A model generated the notes under the pieces. The model worked only from the letters and a program-made list of their open reading frames with translations. It was not told the origin of the DNA and made no database searches. A stretch of DNA of 64,000 nucleotides from Serratia inhibens (lineage in GTDB: Bacteria > Pseudomonadota > Gammaproteobacteria > Enterobacterales > Enterobacteriaceae), in NCBI RefSeq assembly GCF_003591175.1, contig NZ_QYYG01000001.1, forward strand, positions 124,001-188,000, written 5' to 3'. The translations under genes were made by a program, and so were the position numbers. Every line of letters begins with the position of its first letter. Position 1 is the first letter of the stretch. Below, one piece after another: positions 9,327 to 19,442 of this stretch.

Positions 9327-10055
9327 ATGAAGTCTGAAAATAATATCAATAACAATGACTTAAAATCATCTCCGATCATCGTTGCGCTGGATTATGCAGA
9401 TATTGGCGCCGCGTTGGCGTTTGCCGATCGCATTAATCCGCAGGACTGTCGATTAAAAGTGGGCAAAGAAATGTTCACCCTGTTTGGGCCGCAGCTGGTG
9501 CGAGATTTGCACGAGCGTGGCTTCGACGTATTCCTGGATTTAAAATTCCACGATATCCCCAATACCACCGCCCATGCGGTAGCTGCAGCGGCCGAACTGG
9601 GCGTATGGATGGTCAACGTCCACGCCAGCGGTGGCGCACGCATGATGACCGCAGCTAAAGAGGCGTTGCTGCCTTATGGCGCAGAGGCGCCGTTGTTGAT
9701 CGCCGTTACCGTGCTCACCAGCATGGAGGCGGAGGATCTGCAGGCTATCGGCATTAACGTTTCTCCGGCCGAACAGGCTGAGCGGCTGGCACGCCTGACT
9801 CGTGATTGCGGGCTGGACGGCGTGGTCTGTTCAGCGCATGAAGCTGAACGGCTGAAAGCAGCCTGCGGGCGTCAGTTCCAGTTGGTCACGCCGGGCATTC
9901 GTCCAGAGGGCAGCGCAGCCGGCGATCAACGCCGCATTATGACGCCGGTACAGGCACAGGCCGCCGGGGTCGATTATATGGTGATTGGGCGCCCGATCAC
10001 CCAATCCGCCGATCCTGCTGCCACACTGAGCGCTATTCGCGCCTCGCTGGTTTGA
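9327..10055 (+). CDS. pyrF: Orotidine 5'-phosphate decarboxylase
   Basis: Last step of UMP synthesis. 242 residues (E. coli 245). Catalytic block [10 protein letters not shown] and the phosphate-binding MVIGRPIT near the C-terminus are present, with PGIRPEG before it. The frame is open 16 codons further upstream; I chose MKSENN because it gives the family length and has AGAAG-type purines upstream. The stop overlaps the Shine-Dalgarno of yciH, so the two are co-translated as in E. coli. Confidence 0.96.
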   Translation: MKSENNINNNDLKSSPIIVALDYADIGAALAFADRINPQDCRLKVGKEMFTLFGPQLVRDLHERGFDVFLDLKFHDIPNTTAHAVAAAAELGVWMVNVHASGGARMMTAAKEALLPYGAEAPLLIAVTVLTSMEAEDLQAIGINVSPAEQAERLARLTRDCGLDGVVCSAHEAERLKAACGRQFQLVTPGIRPEGSAAGDQRRIMTPVQAQAAGVDYMVIGRPITQSADPAATLSAIRASLV

Positions 10056-10066
10056 AGGGGCTTAAA

Positions 10067-10393
10067 ATGAATGACGACAATAGCCGGCTGGTTTACTCCA
10101 CCGACAGCGGGCGCATCAAGCAGGAAGAGGTCAAACCGCAGCGAGCCAAAGGTGACGGCATAGTGCGCATCCAGCGCCAGACCAGTGGGCGCAAGGGGAA
10201 AGGCGTTTGCCTGATCACCGGGATTGATTTGGACGATGCAGCACTTGAAAAGCTGGCGGCAGAGCTGAAGAAGAAATGCGGGTGCGGTGGTTCGGTCAAA
10301 GACGCGGTGATCGAGATCCAGGGAGATAAACGCGATCTCCTCAAGCAGTTGCTGGAAGCCAAAGGGATGAAGGTCAAGCTGGCGGGCGGTTAA
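10067..10393 (+). CDS. yciH: YciH, SUI1/eIF1-like translation factor
   Basis: 108 residues, the same as E. coli YciH. Core eIF1 fold segments are visible: RIQRQTSGRKGKGVCLITG, the CGCGG turn and the closing GMKVKLAGG. The E. coli protein affects start-codon choice and ribosome subunit behaviour under stress. Start ATG at 10067 with AAGGGG 7-12 bases before it; a TTG 15 bases upstream in frame is less likely. Follows pyrF by 11 bp. Confidence 0.95.
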   Translation: MNDDNSRLVYSTDSGRIKQEEVKPQRAKGDGIVRIQRQTSGRKGKGVCLITGIDLDDAALEKLAAELKKKCGCGGSVKDAVIEIQGDKRDLLKQLLEAKGMKVKLAGG

Positions 10394-10409
10394 CGGCTGC
10401 AGGCGGAGT

Positions 10410-10440
10410 GCCATGCCGCGGTGCAATGCTGCGGCATGGC
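10410..10440 (+). terminator. Hairpin after yciH
   Basis: A perfect 10-bp stem (10410-10419 with 10431-10440, GCCATGCCGC/GCGGCATGGC) with an 11-nt loop, followed only by TTAGG. Strong stem, poor T-run; likely the end of the pyrF-yciH transcript. Confidence 0.55.
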
Positions 10441-10595
10441 TTAGGTCGTGCTGTCGGGCCGGAGCCCATCGATGGCGAAAACACCATGGATTAAAGGTAA
10501 TACAGACCTGAAATAATCTTTATTATGCTTAATACGTCAAAGCGAAAACGCTTTTGCCAGCCTGTCGGCAGAGGTATCTATAGCGGCCGTGCAGG

Positions 10596-10814
10596 TTATT
10601 TACCAACCTGATGACCAATGATGCCCCCAACGGCGGCCCCACCAAGCGTACCCAATGCGCTACCATCGGTCAGTACTGCGCCGCCTACGGCCCCTGCGCC
10701 GGCACCAATTGCGGTGTTGCGGTCACGTTTGGACATGTTGGAACAAGCACTGAGTGAAAACGCCAGAGTCAGTGCCAGAGCGGCGGTGGCGAAACGTTTA
10801 TTGATAATCATCAT
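10596..10814 (-). CDS. osmB: OsmB, osmotically inducible outer-membrane lipoprotein
   Basis: 72 residues. Lipoprotein signal with lipobox LSAC, then the family's SKRDRNTAIGAGAGAVGGAVLTDG block and the glycine-zipper end GGIIGHQVGK. E. coli osmB is induced by osmotic and envelope stress. Single gene; the strand and position after yciH match E. coli, but an AraD-like gene now separates it from yciT. The interval 10815-11188 upstream holds only promoter-type sequence. Confidence 0.95.
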   Translation of the reverse strand: MMIINKRFATAALALTLAFSLSACSNMSKRDRNTAIGAGAGAVGGAVLTDGSALGTLGGAAVGGIIGHQVGK

Positions 10815-11188
10815 AATGACTTCTCCTTAGCATTGGCTATATGGAAGTGCCCTTTAAGTATAGGCGTGAACCATAAATTCGGCCTGCTATCGGCTCCCAT
10901 ACAGTATCGATATAAAAAATGGCATTATTTGTTAAAGGCAGAACATTAAAAAGTTGAAAGCGGTCTCTCTGCCCAAATTCACTATAAGCTACTGTTGATC
11001 AATGAACAGGTAAATAGTCCTAAATTCCTGATGCCTCCCTTTCTTTTCTATAAGTAAGCGAATCACCGTTAACCCCGCAGAACTCCGCATCCAGCAGAAG
11101 CCTACGCGGTCTTTAGCGATTTATGCCATACCGCCCCGTCGCCGGCCTGCCGACAATATTCACAGACAGGCTTAACCGGGAAAGACAA

Positions 11189-11884
11189 ATGCTCAACGAT
11201 CTTAAACAGCAGGTATTGGAAGCTAATCTGGCATTGCCGCGTCATCATCTGGTGACCTTCACCTGGGGAAATGTCAGCGCCATCGATCGCCAGACAGGGC
11301 TGATGGTGATCAAACCTTCAGGGGTGGAGTATGCGCTAATGACCTGTGACGATATGGTGGTGGTGGAACTGGAAAGCGGCAATGTGGTGGAGGGCAATAA
11401 AAAACCCTCTTCAGACAGTGATACCCACCGGGCATTGTATCTCGAGTTCGAGGCGGTCGGCGGCATTGTGCACACCCATTCGCGACATGCCACCATCTGG
11501 GCGCAGGCCGGCCAGGATATTCCCGCCTGGGGCACCACTCATGCCGATTACTTCTACGGTGACATTCCCTGTACGCGAACCATGCGGGATGAGGAAATTG
11601 CCGGGCGTTATGAATGGGAGACCGGCAGGGTGATCGTCGAAACCTTCCACGAAAGGCGATTGGATCCGGCCAGCATGCCGGCGGTGTTGGTACATTCGCA
11701 CGGCCCGTTTACCTGGGGCAAAGACGCGGATAACGCAGTGCACAATGCCGTTGTGCTGGAGGAAATTGCCTATATGGGGATTTTTTCACGCCAACTGACG
11801 CCTGGGTTGGAGAACATGCAGCAAACGTTGCTGGATAAACACTACCTGCGCAAGCACGGCAAAAACGCCTATTACGGGCAGTGA
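11189..11884 (+). CDS. araD: L-ribulose-5-phosphate 4-epimerase (AraD-like)
   Basis: Interconverts L-ribulose-5-phosphate and D-xylulose-5-phosphate; class II aldolase/adducin family, zinc dependent. 231 residues, as in E. coli AraD, with very high similarity throughout. Zinc ligands are seen in HTHSRHA and [23 protein letters not shown] and IKPSGV form the substrate-binding loops. Start at MLNDLKQQ, the family's start; the frame is open 22 codons upstream. No araA or araB is nearby, so it may be an AraD, SgbE or UlaF paralogue serving another pentose route. It sits next to a DeoR regulator and an aldolase. The symbol is by similarity, not context. Confidence 0.88.
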   Translation: MLNDLKQQVLEANLALPRHHLVTFTWGNVSAIDRQTGLMVIKPSGVEYALMTCDDMVVVELESGNVVEGNKKPSSDSDTHRALYLEFEAVGGIVHTHSRHATIWAQAGQDIPAWGTTHADYFYGDIPCTRTMRDEEIAGRYEWETGRVIVETFHERRLDPASMPAVLVHSHGPFTWGKDADNAVHNAVVLEEIAYMGIFSRQLTPGLENMQQTLLDKHYLRKHGKNAYYGQ

Positions 11885-11932
11885 TCATCAGGCGGGCAAC
11901 CGAAGGGTGCCCGCAGCCGTTCCGAAGGACGT

Positions 11933-12679
11933 TTAATCGCTGACCCTATCCAACCGTATTCCCTGGCGTTTCAACTGATGCTGATACTCCAGGTCCAGGC
12001 GCGAATCGGTGATCACACGATCAATCTTTCCTTGCTGTGCCAACGGATTGGGTTGGATCTGACCAAACTTGGATGAATCTGTCAGCACGATATTTTCCAT
12101 ACCCTTCGCCAGCACGGCGTTGACCACGTCGGCGCGCATCATATCGCGGCCGGTAAAGCCGGTTTCCGCATGGTAACCGTCAATGCCGATAAACGCCTTG
12201 CTGAAATGAACCTGCTGGATGCACATGCGCGTCAGCGGCCCGACTACGGTCTCACTCTTTTTCTGATACATGCCCCCCAGCACTATTACCTCACAGTCGC
12301 TCTCTTTCAGCAGATTGGCGATATAGTGGCTGACGGTGATCAGCGTGATGCTTTTGCGTTCGGCGATATAGCGCGCCAATAGCGCATTGGTACTGCCATT
12401 TTCTATAAAGATGGTTTCGCCGTCGTTAACCTGCGAAGCGGCAAACCGCGCCAGCTTCTGCTTGAGAGCGAAATTGGACATCATGCGCGCATCGACGTCG
12501 TCGCTTTCCAGCGCCAGCGCGGAACCGTGCACCCGTTTCAGATAGCTGCGCTTTTCCAGCAGGTTCAAATCCTGACGGATAGTGACCTCTGACACCCCGG
12601 TGGTGCGCGACAGATCGCTGACGCTGATCTTTCGACGTTCGTTCACCAACTGCAGAATTGTTTGTTGTCTTGAATTCAT
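11933..12679 (-). CDS. yciT: YciT, DeoR-family transcriptional regulator
   Basis: 248 residues. N-terminal winged helix-turn-helix (residues about 1-57, [23 protein letters not shown]) and a C-terminal sugar-phosphate-sensing DeoR domain with [14 protein letters not shown] and VLTDSSKFG. Closely resembles E. coli YciT, which is linked to osmotic stress. The start at MNSRQQTIL matches E. coli; an in-frame start 8 codons upstream is possible. It is convergent with the AraD-like gene and divergent from fsa; the flanking genes suggest control of sugar-phosphate catabolism, which is an inference. Confidence 0.92.
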   Translation of the reverse strand: MNSRQQTILQLVNERRKISVSDLSRTTGVSEVTIRQDLNLLEKRSYLKRVHGSALALESDDVDARMMSNFALKQKLARFAASQVNDGETIFIENGSTNALLARYIAERKSITLITVSHYIANLLKESDCEVIVLGGMYQKKSETVVGPLTRMCIQQVHFSKAFIGIDGYHAETGFTGRDMMRADVVNAVLAKGMENIVLTDSSKFGQIQPNPLAQQGKIDRVITDSRLDLEYQHQLKRQGIRLDRVSD

Positions 12680-12886
12680 ATCGACCTGATGCGCGGCTAC
12701 CAATGTGCGGCCGCTAATATTTATTGTTTAAATAGTATGTTCTGTTCGCGCCATAATATCATCCTGCGCGTCAGAGGATGATGAGGTAAAGAAAGCGGAT
12801 TATCCAGCGTTGCGAAGTGAAGATCATGAACTCTGCCATTCAGTGGCTCTACTTTTCCCATTAAGGTTGTTTTGAATGAAAATTGA

Positions 12887-12902
12887 TTTGATTGCGATCA
12901 CA
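12887..12902. promoter_or_regulatory. Predicted CRP-cAMP site upstream of fsa
   Basis: TTTGA-N6-TCACA matches the CRP consensus TGTGA-N6-TCACA at 9 of 10 conserved positions. It lies 69 bp before the fsa start codon, between yciT and fsa, so either divergent promoter could be affected. Fits carbon-catabolite control of the aldolase. Confidence 0.6.
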
Positions 12903-12970
12903 AATCATGAGTTCTTTGTCCTACTATGATGAGAGTTTGAATTCGCCCACAGAAGATTCAGGAGTCCGTA

Positions 12971-13636
12971 ATGGAGCTTTATCTCGATACCGCTGATGTG
13001 AATGCCGTAAAACGCCTGGCGCGCATTCTGCCGCTGCACGGCGTCACCACCAATCCGAGCATTGTCGCCAAAGAGGGGAAGCCCATTTGGGAGGTGTTGC
13101 CGGCGCTGCGTGATGCACTGGGCGGTACCGGCAAGCTATTTGCTCAGGTGATGGCCAACGACGCAGAGCGCATGGTGGCGGAGGCGGCGCTGCTTCATCA
13201 GCGAGTGCCTGGCCTGGTAGTCAAGATCCCGGCGACCGCCGAGGGGCTGGCGGCGATTAAAAAACTGAAATCGATGTCGATACCCACGCTGGGTACGGCG
13301 GTTTATGGCGCCGGTCAGGGGCTATTGGCGGCGTTGGCCGGTGCGGAGTATGTAGCCCCCTACGTTAACCGGCTGGACGCACAGGGCGGAGACGGTATCG
13401 AAATGGTGCACGAACTGCAGCAATTGCTGACGCTGCATGCGCCGGGCACCCGGGTGCTGGCAGCCAGCTTCAAGACGCCACGACAGGCGCTGGAATGCCT
13501 GTTGGCGGGTTGCCAGGCCATTACCTTGCCGGTCGATGTGGCCGAACAGTTCCTTGTTGCTCCGGCGGTGCAGGCGGCGGTCGAAAAGTTCGAGCAGGAT
13601 TGGCTGGGGGCATTCGGTACCAACCTGCTTAACTAA
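12971..13636 (+). CDS. fsa: Fructose-6-phosphate aldolase
   Basis: Transaldolase-like enzyme that splits fructose 6-phosphate into dihydroxyacetone and glyceraldehyde 3-phosphate. 221 residues (E. coli FsaA/FsaB 220). The Schiff-base lysine is Lys85 in [10 protein letters not shown], at the E. coli position; TTNPSI and [16 protein letters not shown] are intact. AGGAGT lies before the ATG. It carries its own terminator and a CRP-like site upstream. Whether it is the FsaA or FsaB orthologue cannot be settled here. Confidence 0.93.
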   Translation: MELYLDTADVNAVKRLARILPLHGVTTNPSIVAKEGKPIWEVLPALRDALGGTGKLFAQVMANDAERMVAEAALLHQRVPGLVVKIPATAEGLAAIKKLKSMSIPTLGTAVYGAGQGLLAALAGAEYVAPYVNRLDAQGGDGIEMVHELQQLLTLHAPGTRVLAASFKTPRQALECLLAGCQAITLPVDVAEQFLVAPAVQAAVEKFEQDWLGAFGTNLLN

Positions 13637-13655
13637 TCCTTTTTTCGGTGACGAG

Positions 13656-13678
13656 AGGCGGCTATGGCCGCCTTTTTT
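13656..13678 (+). terminator. Terminator after fsa
   Basis: AGGCGGC (13656-13662) pairs with GCCGCCT (13667-13673) over a 4-nt loop and is followed by six Ts. Confidence 0.85.
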
Positions 13679-13714
13679 GTGCGCATGATTTAATTTTGAA
13701 ATAACGAACCTTAA

Positions 13715-13737
13715 AAATAGAAACAATGTTTTAATTT
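13715..13737. promoter_or_regulatory. Predicted KdgR operator upstream of kdgT
   Basis: Two 11-nt arms around position 13726 read AAATAGAAACA and TGTTTTAATTT; 9 of 11 pairs are complementary. This is close to the KdgR consensus of enterobacteria, in which GAAACA and TGTTTC half-sites face each other. It sits 136 bp before kdgT, a known KdgR target in pectinolytic enterobacteria. Confidence 0.65.
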
Positions 13738-13872
13738 TATGTTGTCGATCACTTTTATTCCCTCGGTGAACAGTTAGCTTGAGTGACCCAATCATCACCA
13801 GGCCTGTCCGTTGGAACGGCGGCTGTCGGCGGTGCATTGCTTTGACAATTCAACAGTAAGGTGGAATGAGTG

Positions 13873-14856
13873 ATGCAGATTAAGCGTGCGATAGACAAGA
13901 TCCCTGGCGGCATGATGTTGGTGCCGCTGTTCATTGGCGCGGTGTGTCATACTTTTGCGCCAGGCGCCGGGAAATATTTCGGTTCCTTCACCAACGGGCT
14001 CATCAGCGGCACGGTGCCGATTCTGGCGGTATGGTTTTTCTGTATGGGGGCCTCAATCAAGCTGAGTGCCACCGGTACGGTATTGCGTAAATCCGGCACG
14101 CTGGTGGTGACCAAGGTCGCGGTGGCTTGGCTGGTGGCGGCGGTGGCATCGCGGGTAATGCCCGAAAACGGTGTCGAAGTCGGTTTTTTCGCCGGCCTGT
14201 CGACGCTGGCGTTGGTGGCGGCGATGGACATGACCAACGGCGGTTTGTATGCCTCGGTGATGCAACAATACGGCAGCAAGGAAGAGGCGGGCGCTTTTGT
14301 GCTGATGTCGCTGGAATCCGGGCCGCTGATGACCATGATTATCCTCGGTACCGCCGGAATAGCCTCGTTCGAACCTCACGTGTTTGTCGGTGCGGTGCTG
14401 CCATTCCTGGTCGGGTTTGCGCTGGGTAACCTCGATCCCGAACTGCGCGAATTCTTCGGCAAGGCGGTGCAGACGTTAATCCCGTTCTTTGCCTTTGCGC
14501 TTGGCAATACCATAGATCTTGCGGTGATAGCGCAAACCGGGCTGTTGGGCATCCTGCTGGGCGTAGCGGTAATAGTGATTACCGGGATCCCGCTGATTAT
14601 CGCCGATAAACTGATTGGCGGGGGTGACGGCACGGCGGGCGTGGCCGCGTCCAGTTCTGCCGGCGCTGCGGTGGCGACGCCGGTGCTGATTGCTGAAATG
14701 GTGCCGCAGTTCAAGGCGGTAGCCCCGGCGGCGACGGCCTTGGTGGCGACATCGGTGATTGTCACTTCGATTCTGGTGCCGATCGTAACTGCGGTCTGGT
14801 CGAAACGCGCCAAGGCCAGAGCCGCCATGCGAGAACAAATGGCGGTGGTGAAATAA
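13873..14856 (+). CDS. kdgT: 2-keto-3-deoxygluconate permease
   Basis: Proton-coupled inner-membrane carrier that takes up 2-keto-3-deoxygluconate, a breakdown product of pectin and hexuronates. 327 residues, the E. coli KdgT length, with near-identical blocks such as [26 protein letters not shown] and [13 protein letters not shown]; about ten membrane segments. I take the ATG at 13873; a GTG one codon earlier is in frame. A KdgR-like box lies upstream. The matching kinase and aldolase genes (kdgK, eda) are not in the window. Confidence 0.95.
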   Translation: MQIKRAIDKIPGGMMLVPLFIGAVCHTFAPGAGKYFGSFTNGLISGTVPILAVWFFCMGASIKLSATGTVLRKSGTLVVTKVAVAWLVAAVASRVMPENGVEVGFFAGLSTLALVAAMDMTNGGLYASVMQQYGSKEEAGAFVLMSLESGPLMTMIILGTAGIASFEPHVFVGAVLPFLVGFALGNLDPELREFFGKAVQTLIPFFAFALGNTIDLAVIAQTGLLGILLGVAVIVITGIPLIIADKLIGGGDGTAGVAASSSAGAAVATPVLIAEMVPQFKAVAPAATALVATSVIVTSILVPIVTAVWSKRAKARAAMREQMAVVK

Positions 14857-14858
14857 GC

Positions 14859-14883
14859 AAAAAAAAGGGCGCCGCAGCGCCCT
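14859..14883 (-). terminator. Terminator of cstA
   Basis: AGGGCGC (14866-14872) pairs with GCGCCCT (14877-14883) over a 4-nt loop. The A-run at 14859-14866 becomes a U-run for the minus strand, so it mainly ends cstA; it may slow kdgT transcription as well. Confidence 0.8.
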
Positions 14884-14903
14884 TGCTAGAGTGCTCTTAA
14901 CCT

Positions 14904-16970
14904 TTAGATCTTGCCAGTCTCTTCACGAAGGGTGACTGGCGACTCATTCGCCGTAGGCTGGCTGGCGTTCAGCGCACGGCGGATCACAAAGAATGCGGAA
15001 ACCAGCATGGTCACCGCCACCAGCATAAAGAAAGCGCAGAGCGCGGCGTTAATCTGATTGCTGAACACTATGGTTTCCATATCTTTCAGCGTTTTGGCCG
15101 GGGCAATCAGGGTTCCTTGCTCAATGCCGGCGGAGAATTTCTTCGCCTGCGCCAGGAAGCCGATACTGGGTTTCTCGTGGAAGATTTTTTGCCAGCCGGC
15201 GGTCATAGAGGTAATGAACAACCAGACGGTTGGCAGAATGGTCACCCAGGCGTAGCGCTGTTTTTTCATTTTAAACAGCACAACGGTACCGAGGATCAAC
15301 GCCATTGAGGCCAGCATCTGGTTGCCGATACCAAACAGCGGCCACAGGGTGTTGATGCCGCCAAGCGGATCGACCACGCCCTGATAAACGAAGAACCCCC
15401 AACCGGCTACGGCCACCGTCGTACCTGCCAGATTACCGAACCATGAACGGTTGTTGGCCAGCCGTGGGACTGCCACGCCAACCAGATCCTGCACCATAAA
15501 GCGGCAGGCGCGGGTGCCGGCATCGACGGCGGTCAGAATGAACAGCGCCTCGAACAGAATGGCGAAGTGATACCAGAACGCCATCATCGCGCGGCTGTTA
15601 AACACTTCGGTGATGATGTGCGCCATGCCCACAGCAAAGGTCGGTGCGCCACCGGCGCGCGACAGGATCGAATGCTCACCCACGTCTTTGGCGATCATCG
15701 TCAGGGTTTCCGGCGTGATGATAAAGCCCCAGCTGTTGATGACCTGCGAGGCATTTTCCACCGTGGTGCCAATCAGCGCCGCCGGAGAGTTCATGGCGAA
15801 GTAAACGCCGGGGTCGATCACCGAGGCGCAAATCAGTGCCATGATGGCCACGAAGGATTCCATCAGCATGGCACCATAACCGATAAAACGGATGTGGCTT
15901 TCACGTTCCACCAGTTTCGGCGTGGTACCGCTGGACACCAGCGCATGGAAGCCGGAAATTGAACCGCAGGCGATGGTGATAAACAGGAACGGGAACAGTG
16001 AACCGGCGAATACCGGGCCGCTGCCGTCGATAAACCGCGATACCGCAGGCATTTTCATTTCCGGCATGGCAAAGACGATGCCTATCGCCAGCCCGATAAT
16101 GACGCCAATCTTCATAAAGGTGGAAAGATAATCACGCGGGGCCAACAGCAGCCATACCGGCAGCACCGAAGCGACGAAACCGTAGATCACCAGTACCCAA
16201 GTCAGCGTGGTGCCATGCAGCGTAAAGAAGGGGCCCCAGTAAGGGTGTTGCGCCACATTGCCGCCGTAAATGATCGCCAGCAGCATCAGGACGAAGCCGA
16301 CCACCGAAATTTCGGCGATTTTTCCCGGCCGGATAAAACGCATATACACGCCCATAAACAGCGCGATAGGAATGGTGGCGGCGATGGTGAACAGCCCCCA
16401 TGGGCTGTCGGCCAGCGCTTTTACCACCACCAGAGCCAGCGCAGACAGAATGATGATCATCACGCCCAGTGCGCCAAGCATGGTGATCACCCCAGCGAAG
16501 GCGCCGAGTTCCTGCTTGGCCATTTCACCCAGCGAGCGGCCGTCGCGGCGGGTAGAAATGAACAGGATCAGGAAATCCTGCACCGCCCCGGCCAGCATGA
16601 CGCCGACCAGGATCCAGATGGTGCCCGGCAAAAAGCCCATCTGCGCGGCCAGAATCGGCCCGACCAGTGGCCCCGCGCCGGCGATGGCGGCAAAGTGGTG
16701 ACCGAACAGCACCCACTTGTTGGTGGGGACATAGTCCAGGCCGTCATTGCGACGCTCCGCCGGTGTCATGCGGCGATCGTCAAGCTCAAACACTTTTTTG
16801 GCGATGAACAGGCTATAGAAACGGTAAGCGATGCTGTAACAGGCAACGGCAGCCACCACCAGCCAGACCGCGTTAACATGCTCCCCGCGGCTGAGCGCCA
16901 GCATGGCGAAGGCAAATGCGCCGACTAACGCCACCACCAGCCAGATGATCCCGGACTTGACGTTTTTCAT
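14904..16970 (-). CDS. cstA: CstA-family carbon starvation protein (peptide/pyruvate transporter)
   Basis: Large inner-membrane carrier of 688 residues in the CstA/BtsT family, which import pyruvate and peptides. Family blocks seen: GHHFAAIAGAGPLVGPILAAQMG, RRDGRSLGEM, LLAPRDYLSTF, FITIACGSISGFHALVSSGTTPK and DPLGGINTLWPLFGIGNQMLA; about 16-18 membrane segments. The start at MKNVKSG is chosen because AAGGAG lies 10 bases upstream on the minus strand; the open frame runs 87 codons further. It resembles E. coli CstA and BtsT about equally, so orthology is open. Transcribed alone. Confidence 0.9.
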   Translation of the reverse strand: MKNVKSGIIWLVVALVGAFAFAMLALSRGEHVNAVWLVVAAVACYSIAYRFYSLFIAKKVFELDDRRMTPAERRNDGLDYVPTNKWVLFGHHFAAIAGAGPLVGPILAAQMGFLPGTIWILVGVMLAGAVQDFLILFISTRRDGRSLGEMAKQELGAFAGVITMLGALGVMIIILSALALVVVKALADSPWGLFTIAATIPIALFMGVYMRFIRPGKIAEISVVGFVLMLLAIIYGGNVAQHPYWGPFFTLHGTTLTWVLVIYGFVASVLPVWLLLAPRDYLSTFMKIGVIIGLAIGIVFAMPEMKMPAVSRFIDGSGPVFAGSLFPFLFITIACGSISGFHALVSSGTTPKLVERESHIRFIGYGAMLMESFVAIMALICASVIDPGVYFAMNSPAALIGTTVENASQVINSWGFIITPETLTMIAKDVGEHSILSRAGGAPTFAVGMAHIITEVFNSRAMMAFWYHFAILFEALFILTAVDAGTRACRFMVQDLVGVAVPRLANNRSWFGNLAGTTVAVAGWGFFVYQGVVDPLGGINTLWPLFGIGNQMLASMALILGTVVLFKMKKQRYAWVTILPTVWLFITSMTAGWQKIFHEKPSIGFLAQAKKFSAGIEQGTLIAPAKTLKDMETIVFSNQINAALCAFFMLVAVTMLVSAFFVIRRALNASQPTANESPVTLREETGKI

Positions 16971-17240
16971 GATCAACAACTCCTTGGTGTGCAGAGATAA
17001 AGAAAGAGATGTTCTTATAGAGAATGAATACAGATTAAAAATAGGAGTTTTGCGCGCGAAAAGTAGCAGGTCGGATGAGAAATGTGATGCTGGTTGAGTA
17101 ATAGCGTAAAAACAATGTGATGTCGCCGTTGCGGCCGCCCGAGAGGGCAGTGAAAAGGCGATAATGAAGTCTCGCCCGGTGCCTGCCAACTGAGTGGCGG
17201 GCAAGGTTTTTTTATCGTCGATAGGGGGCAACCGGCGAAA

Positions 17241-17270
17241 AAAAACACCGGAGGTTTCCCTGCCGGTGTT
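17241..17270 (-). terminator. Terminator of rnb
   Basis: An 8-bp stem (17244-17251 with 17263-17270) with an 11-nt loop; the A-run at 17237-17245 gives a U-run on the minus strand. About 29 bp after the rnb stop. Confidence 0.8.
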
Positions 17271-17298
17271 GAGATGACGTTGGGTTAATCTCGCAGGA

Positions 17299-19233
17299 TT
17301 ATGCCGCCGGTCTGGCGATCACGCTGCGGGTTTCCATACGCACTTCGGCGATGTTGACCTCCAGGGTATCGCTCTGGCGATAGACGACTTCGCCTTTCAC
17401 CTGGACCGTACCGGTATCCTGGCTGCAAACCATTTCGTCACGCACCGCGTGAATAAACGGCGCAGGGATAAAGGCGACGGCACCGTTGTCCAGCAGGCGC
17501 ACGCGCAGGCCGCCGCGGGTCACGTCGATGATTTCCGCATTGAAGCGCTCATCGGTGCCGGCTTTGTCTTTCAGGTAACGCGCATACAGCCAGTCACCGA
17601 CGTCACGCTCAGCCATGCGGTTAAGACGACGGCGCTCTGCCAATTGCACCGTCACTTCGTCTTGCGGTTTTTCGGCAGACTGTGCGGTGATGATGGCTTT
17701 CAGGAGACGGTGGTTGACCATATCGCCGTATTTACGGATCGGTGAGGTCCAGGTCGCGTAGGCTTCCAGCCCCAGGCCGAAATGCGGGCCCGGCGTGGTG
17801 CTGATCTCTGCATAGGTCTGGAAACGGCGGATACGGCTGTCGAGGAACTGGGTCGGCTGCGAGTCGAGATGACGGCGCAGTTCGCAGAACCCTTCCAGCG
17901 TCAGCAGTTTCTCGGCATCGGCTTCCACGCCGTTGGCTTGCAGCACGGTAACCGCCTGCTCAACCAACGCCGGATCGAAACCGGTATGCACGTTGTAAAT
18001 CCCGAAGCCCAGACGATCGCGCAGCATGATGGCGGCGCAGACGTTGGAGGCAATCATGCACTCTTCAACGATGCGGTTGGCGCTGCGGCGTTGTTCGGTG
18101 ATGATGTCCAGCACTTCGCCTTTTTCGCCCAGGACAAAGCGGTAGTCAGGGCGATCCTTGAACACCAGAGCATGCTGGTGGCGCCAGGCGTTACGGGCAT
18201 CGCAGACGCGTTTCAACAGGGTGATTTGCTGTGCAATCTCGTCGCTTGGCGGCTGCCAGCCGGCGATGCCTTCCAGCCAGTCGGACACTTCGTCATAAAC
18301 CAGTTTGGCTTTTGACTCGATCTCTGCGGCGAAGAAGTGAATGTCGTCAGCCAACGCGCCATCGGCACCGATGGTGACGCGGCAAGCCAGTACCGGACGG
18401 CGTTCGTTCGGGCGCAGAGAGCACAGGTTATCAGACAGGTCGCGCGGCAACATCGGAATGTTGAAACCCGGAAGGTAGTTGGTGAAGGCACGTTTGCGGG
18501 CGATATCATCCAGCGGGCTGCCTTGCGCTACGTAAGCGGTAGGATCGGCAATGGCGATGGTCAGTTGCAGTGAGCCGTCGCCGTTGTCCTGAACGAACAA
18601 TGCATCGTCCATATCCTCGGTGCTGGCGCTGTCAATGGTGACAAAATTCAGCGCGGTCAGATCTTCACGCTGCAGCGCGGCGTCCGGCTCGCTGATGGCA
18701 GCCATCTCCGGCGCTTCTTTTTCCAGGTTATGGCGGGCCAGCGTGACCCACCAAGGGGCCAGGTGGTCTTCGCCGTCGGCGATGAAATGGGTCAGATCGG
18801 CGTTGAAACCGCGATCGCCTTTCAACGGGTGACGGCGCATTTCCGCTACCGCCCAGTCACCGGCCTGGAAGTTATGGGTCAGTTCACGCACCGGGCGACA
18901 CTGAATCGCGTCTTTCAGCAACGGATGGTCGGGCACAATGGACAGGCGGTCATCACGCTTTTGCACACGGCCGACAAAGCGCGACAGGAATGGCTCGACC
19001 AGGGTTTCCGGCTCGGCGATTTCGCGTTCTTTCTCGGTGTGCAGGGTGGCGATCACACGATCCCCATGCATGACTTTCTTCATGTACGGCGGTGGGATGA
19101 AATAGCTCTTTTGACCGTCGACCTCAAGAAAGCCAAAGCCTTTCTCAGTCCCTTTTACTACGCCTTCAACGCGCGGGGTCTGAGAGTGAAGTTGCTGTTT
19201 AAGCTGCGCCAGCAGCGGGTTATCTTGAAACAT
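17299..19233 (-). CDS. rnb: Exoribonuclease II (RNase II)
   Basis: Processive 3'-5' hydrolytic exoribonuclease, a major mRNA-decay enzyme. 644 residues, as in E. coli. Order: two cold-shock domains (residues about 1-190, with [18 protein letters not shown]), the RNB catalytic domain carrying the Asp cluster in [18 protein letters not shown]-type sequence (here starting [17 protein letters not shown]), and a C-terminal S1 domain ending [10 protein letters not shown]. Start at [10 protein letters not shown] as in E. coli; ten further codons are open upstream. Single gene; gmr, adjacent in E. coli, is absent. Confidence 0.97.
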   Translation of the reverse strand: MFQDNPLLAQLKQQLHSQTPRVEGVVKGTEKGFGFLEVDGQKSYFIPPPYMKKVMHGDRVIATLHTEKEREIAEPETLVEPFLSRFVGRVQKRDDRLSIVPDHPLLKDAIQCRPVRELTHNFQAGDWAVAEMRRHPLKGDRGFNADLTHFIADGEDHLAPWWVTLARHNLEKEAPEMAAISEPDAALQREDLTALNFVTIDSASTEDMDDALFVQDNGDGSLQLTIAIADPTAYVAQGSPLDDIARKRAFTNYLPGFNIPMLPRDLSDNLCSLRPNERRPVLACRVTIGADGALADDIHFFAAEIESKAKLVYDEVSDWLEGIAGWQPPSDEIAQQITLLKRVCDARNAWRHQHALVFKDRPDYRFVLGEKGEVLDIITEQRRSANRIVEECMIASNVCAAIMLRDRLGFGIYNVHTGFDPALVEQAVTVLQANGVEADAEKLLTLEGFCELRRHLDSQPTQFLDSRIRRFQTYAEISTTPGPHFGLGLEAYATWTSPIRKYGDMVNHRLLKAIITAQSAEKPQDEVTVQLAERRRLNRMAERDVGDWLYARYLKDKAGTDERFNAEIIDVTRGGLRVRLLDNGAVAFIPAPFIHAVRDEMVCSQDTGTVQVKGEVVYRQSDTLEVNIAEVRMETRSVIARPAA

Positions 19234-19414
19234 ATCGTCCAGTGAATGGGTTGTGAGTGGCAAGATTTGCGGCAGACAGTTTTACGCGAATCACCTGCTG
19301 CGGGCAAGCCTAACGTCACGGTTTTCCTGCGTTGGCGCGCGATTTTACTGAATATCAGGCGATCAAAAGGCGGGAAAGAAAACCGCAGCGCGCAAGGTGG
19401 CCGTAGGGAGTCGT

Positions 19415-19436
19415 GCGCCCGGCGTAAACCGGGCGC
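19415..19436. terminator. GC-rich hairpin between rnb and the YdeP-like gene
   Basis: GCGCCCGG (19415-19422) pairs perfectly with CCGGGCGC (19429-19436) over a 6-nt loop, just past the stop of the YdeP-like gene. There is no T-run on either strand, so it may stabilise an mRNA end rather than terminate. Confidence 0.4.
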
Positions 19437-19442
19437 CTCAGG

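Noticed and set aside
17075-17125. Two TGTGATG half-sites upstream of cstA as CRP sites
   Set aside because: Neither has a recognisable TCACA partner at the right spacing, so no CRP site is called although cstA is CRP-dependent in E. coli.
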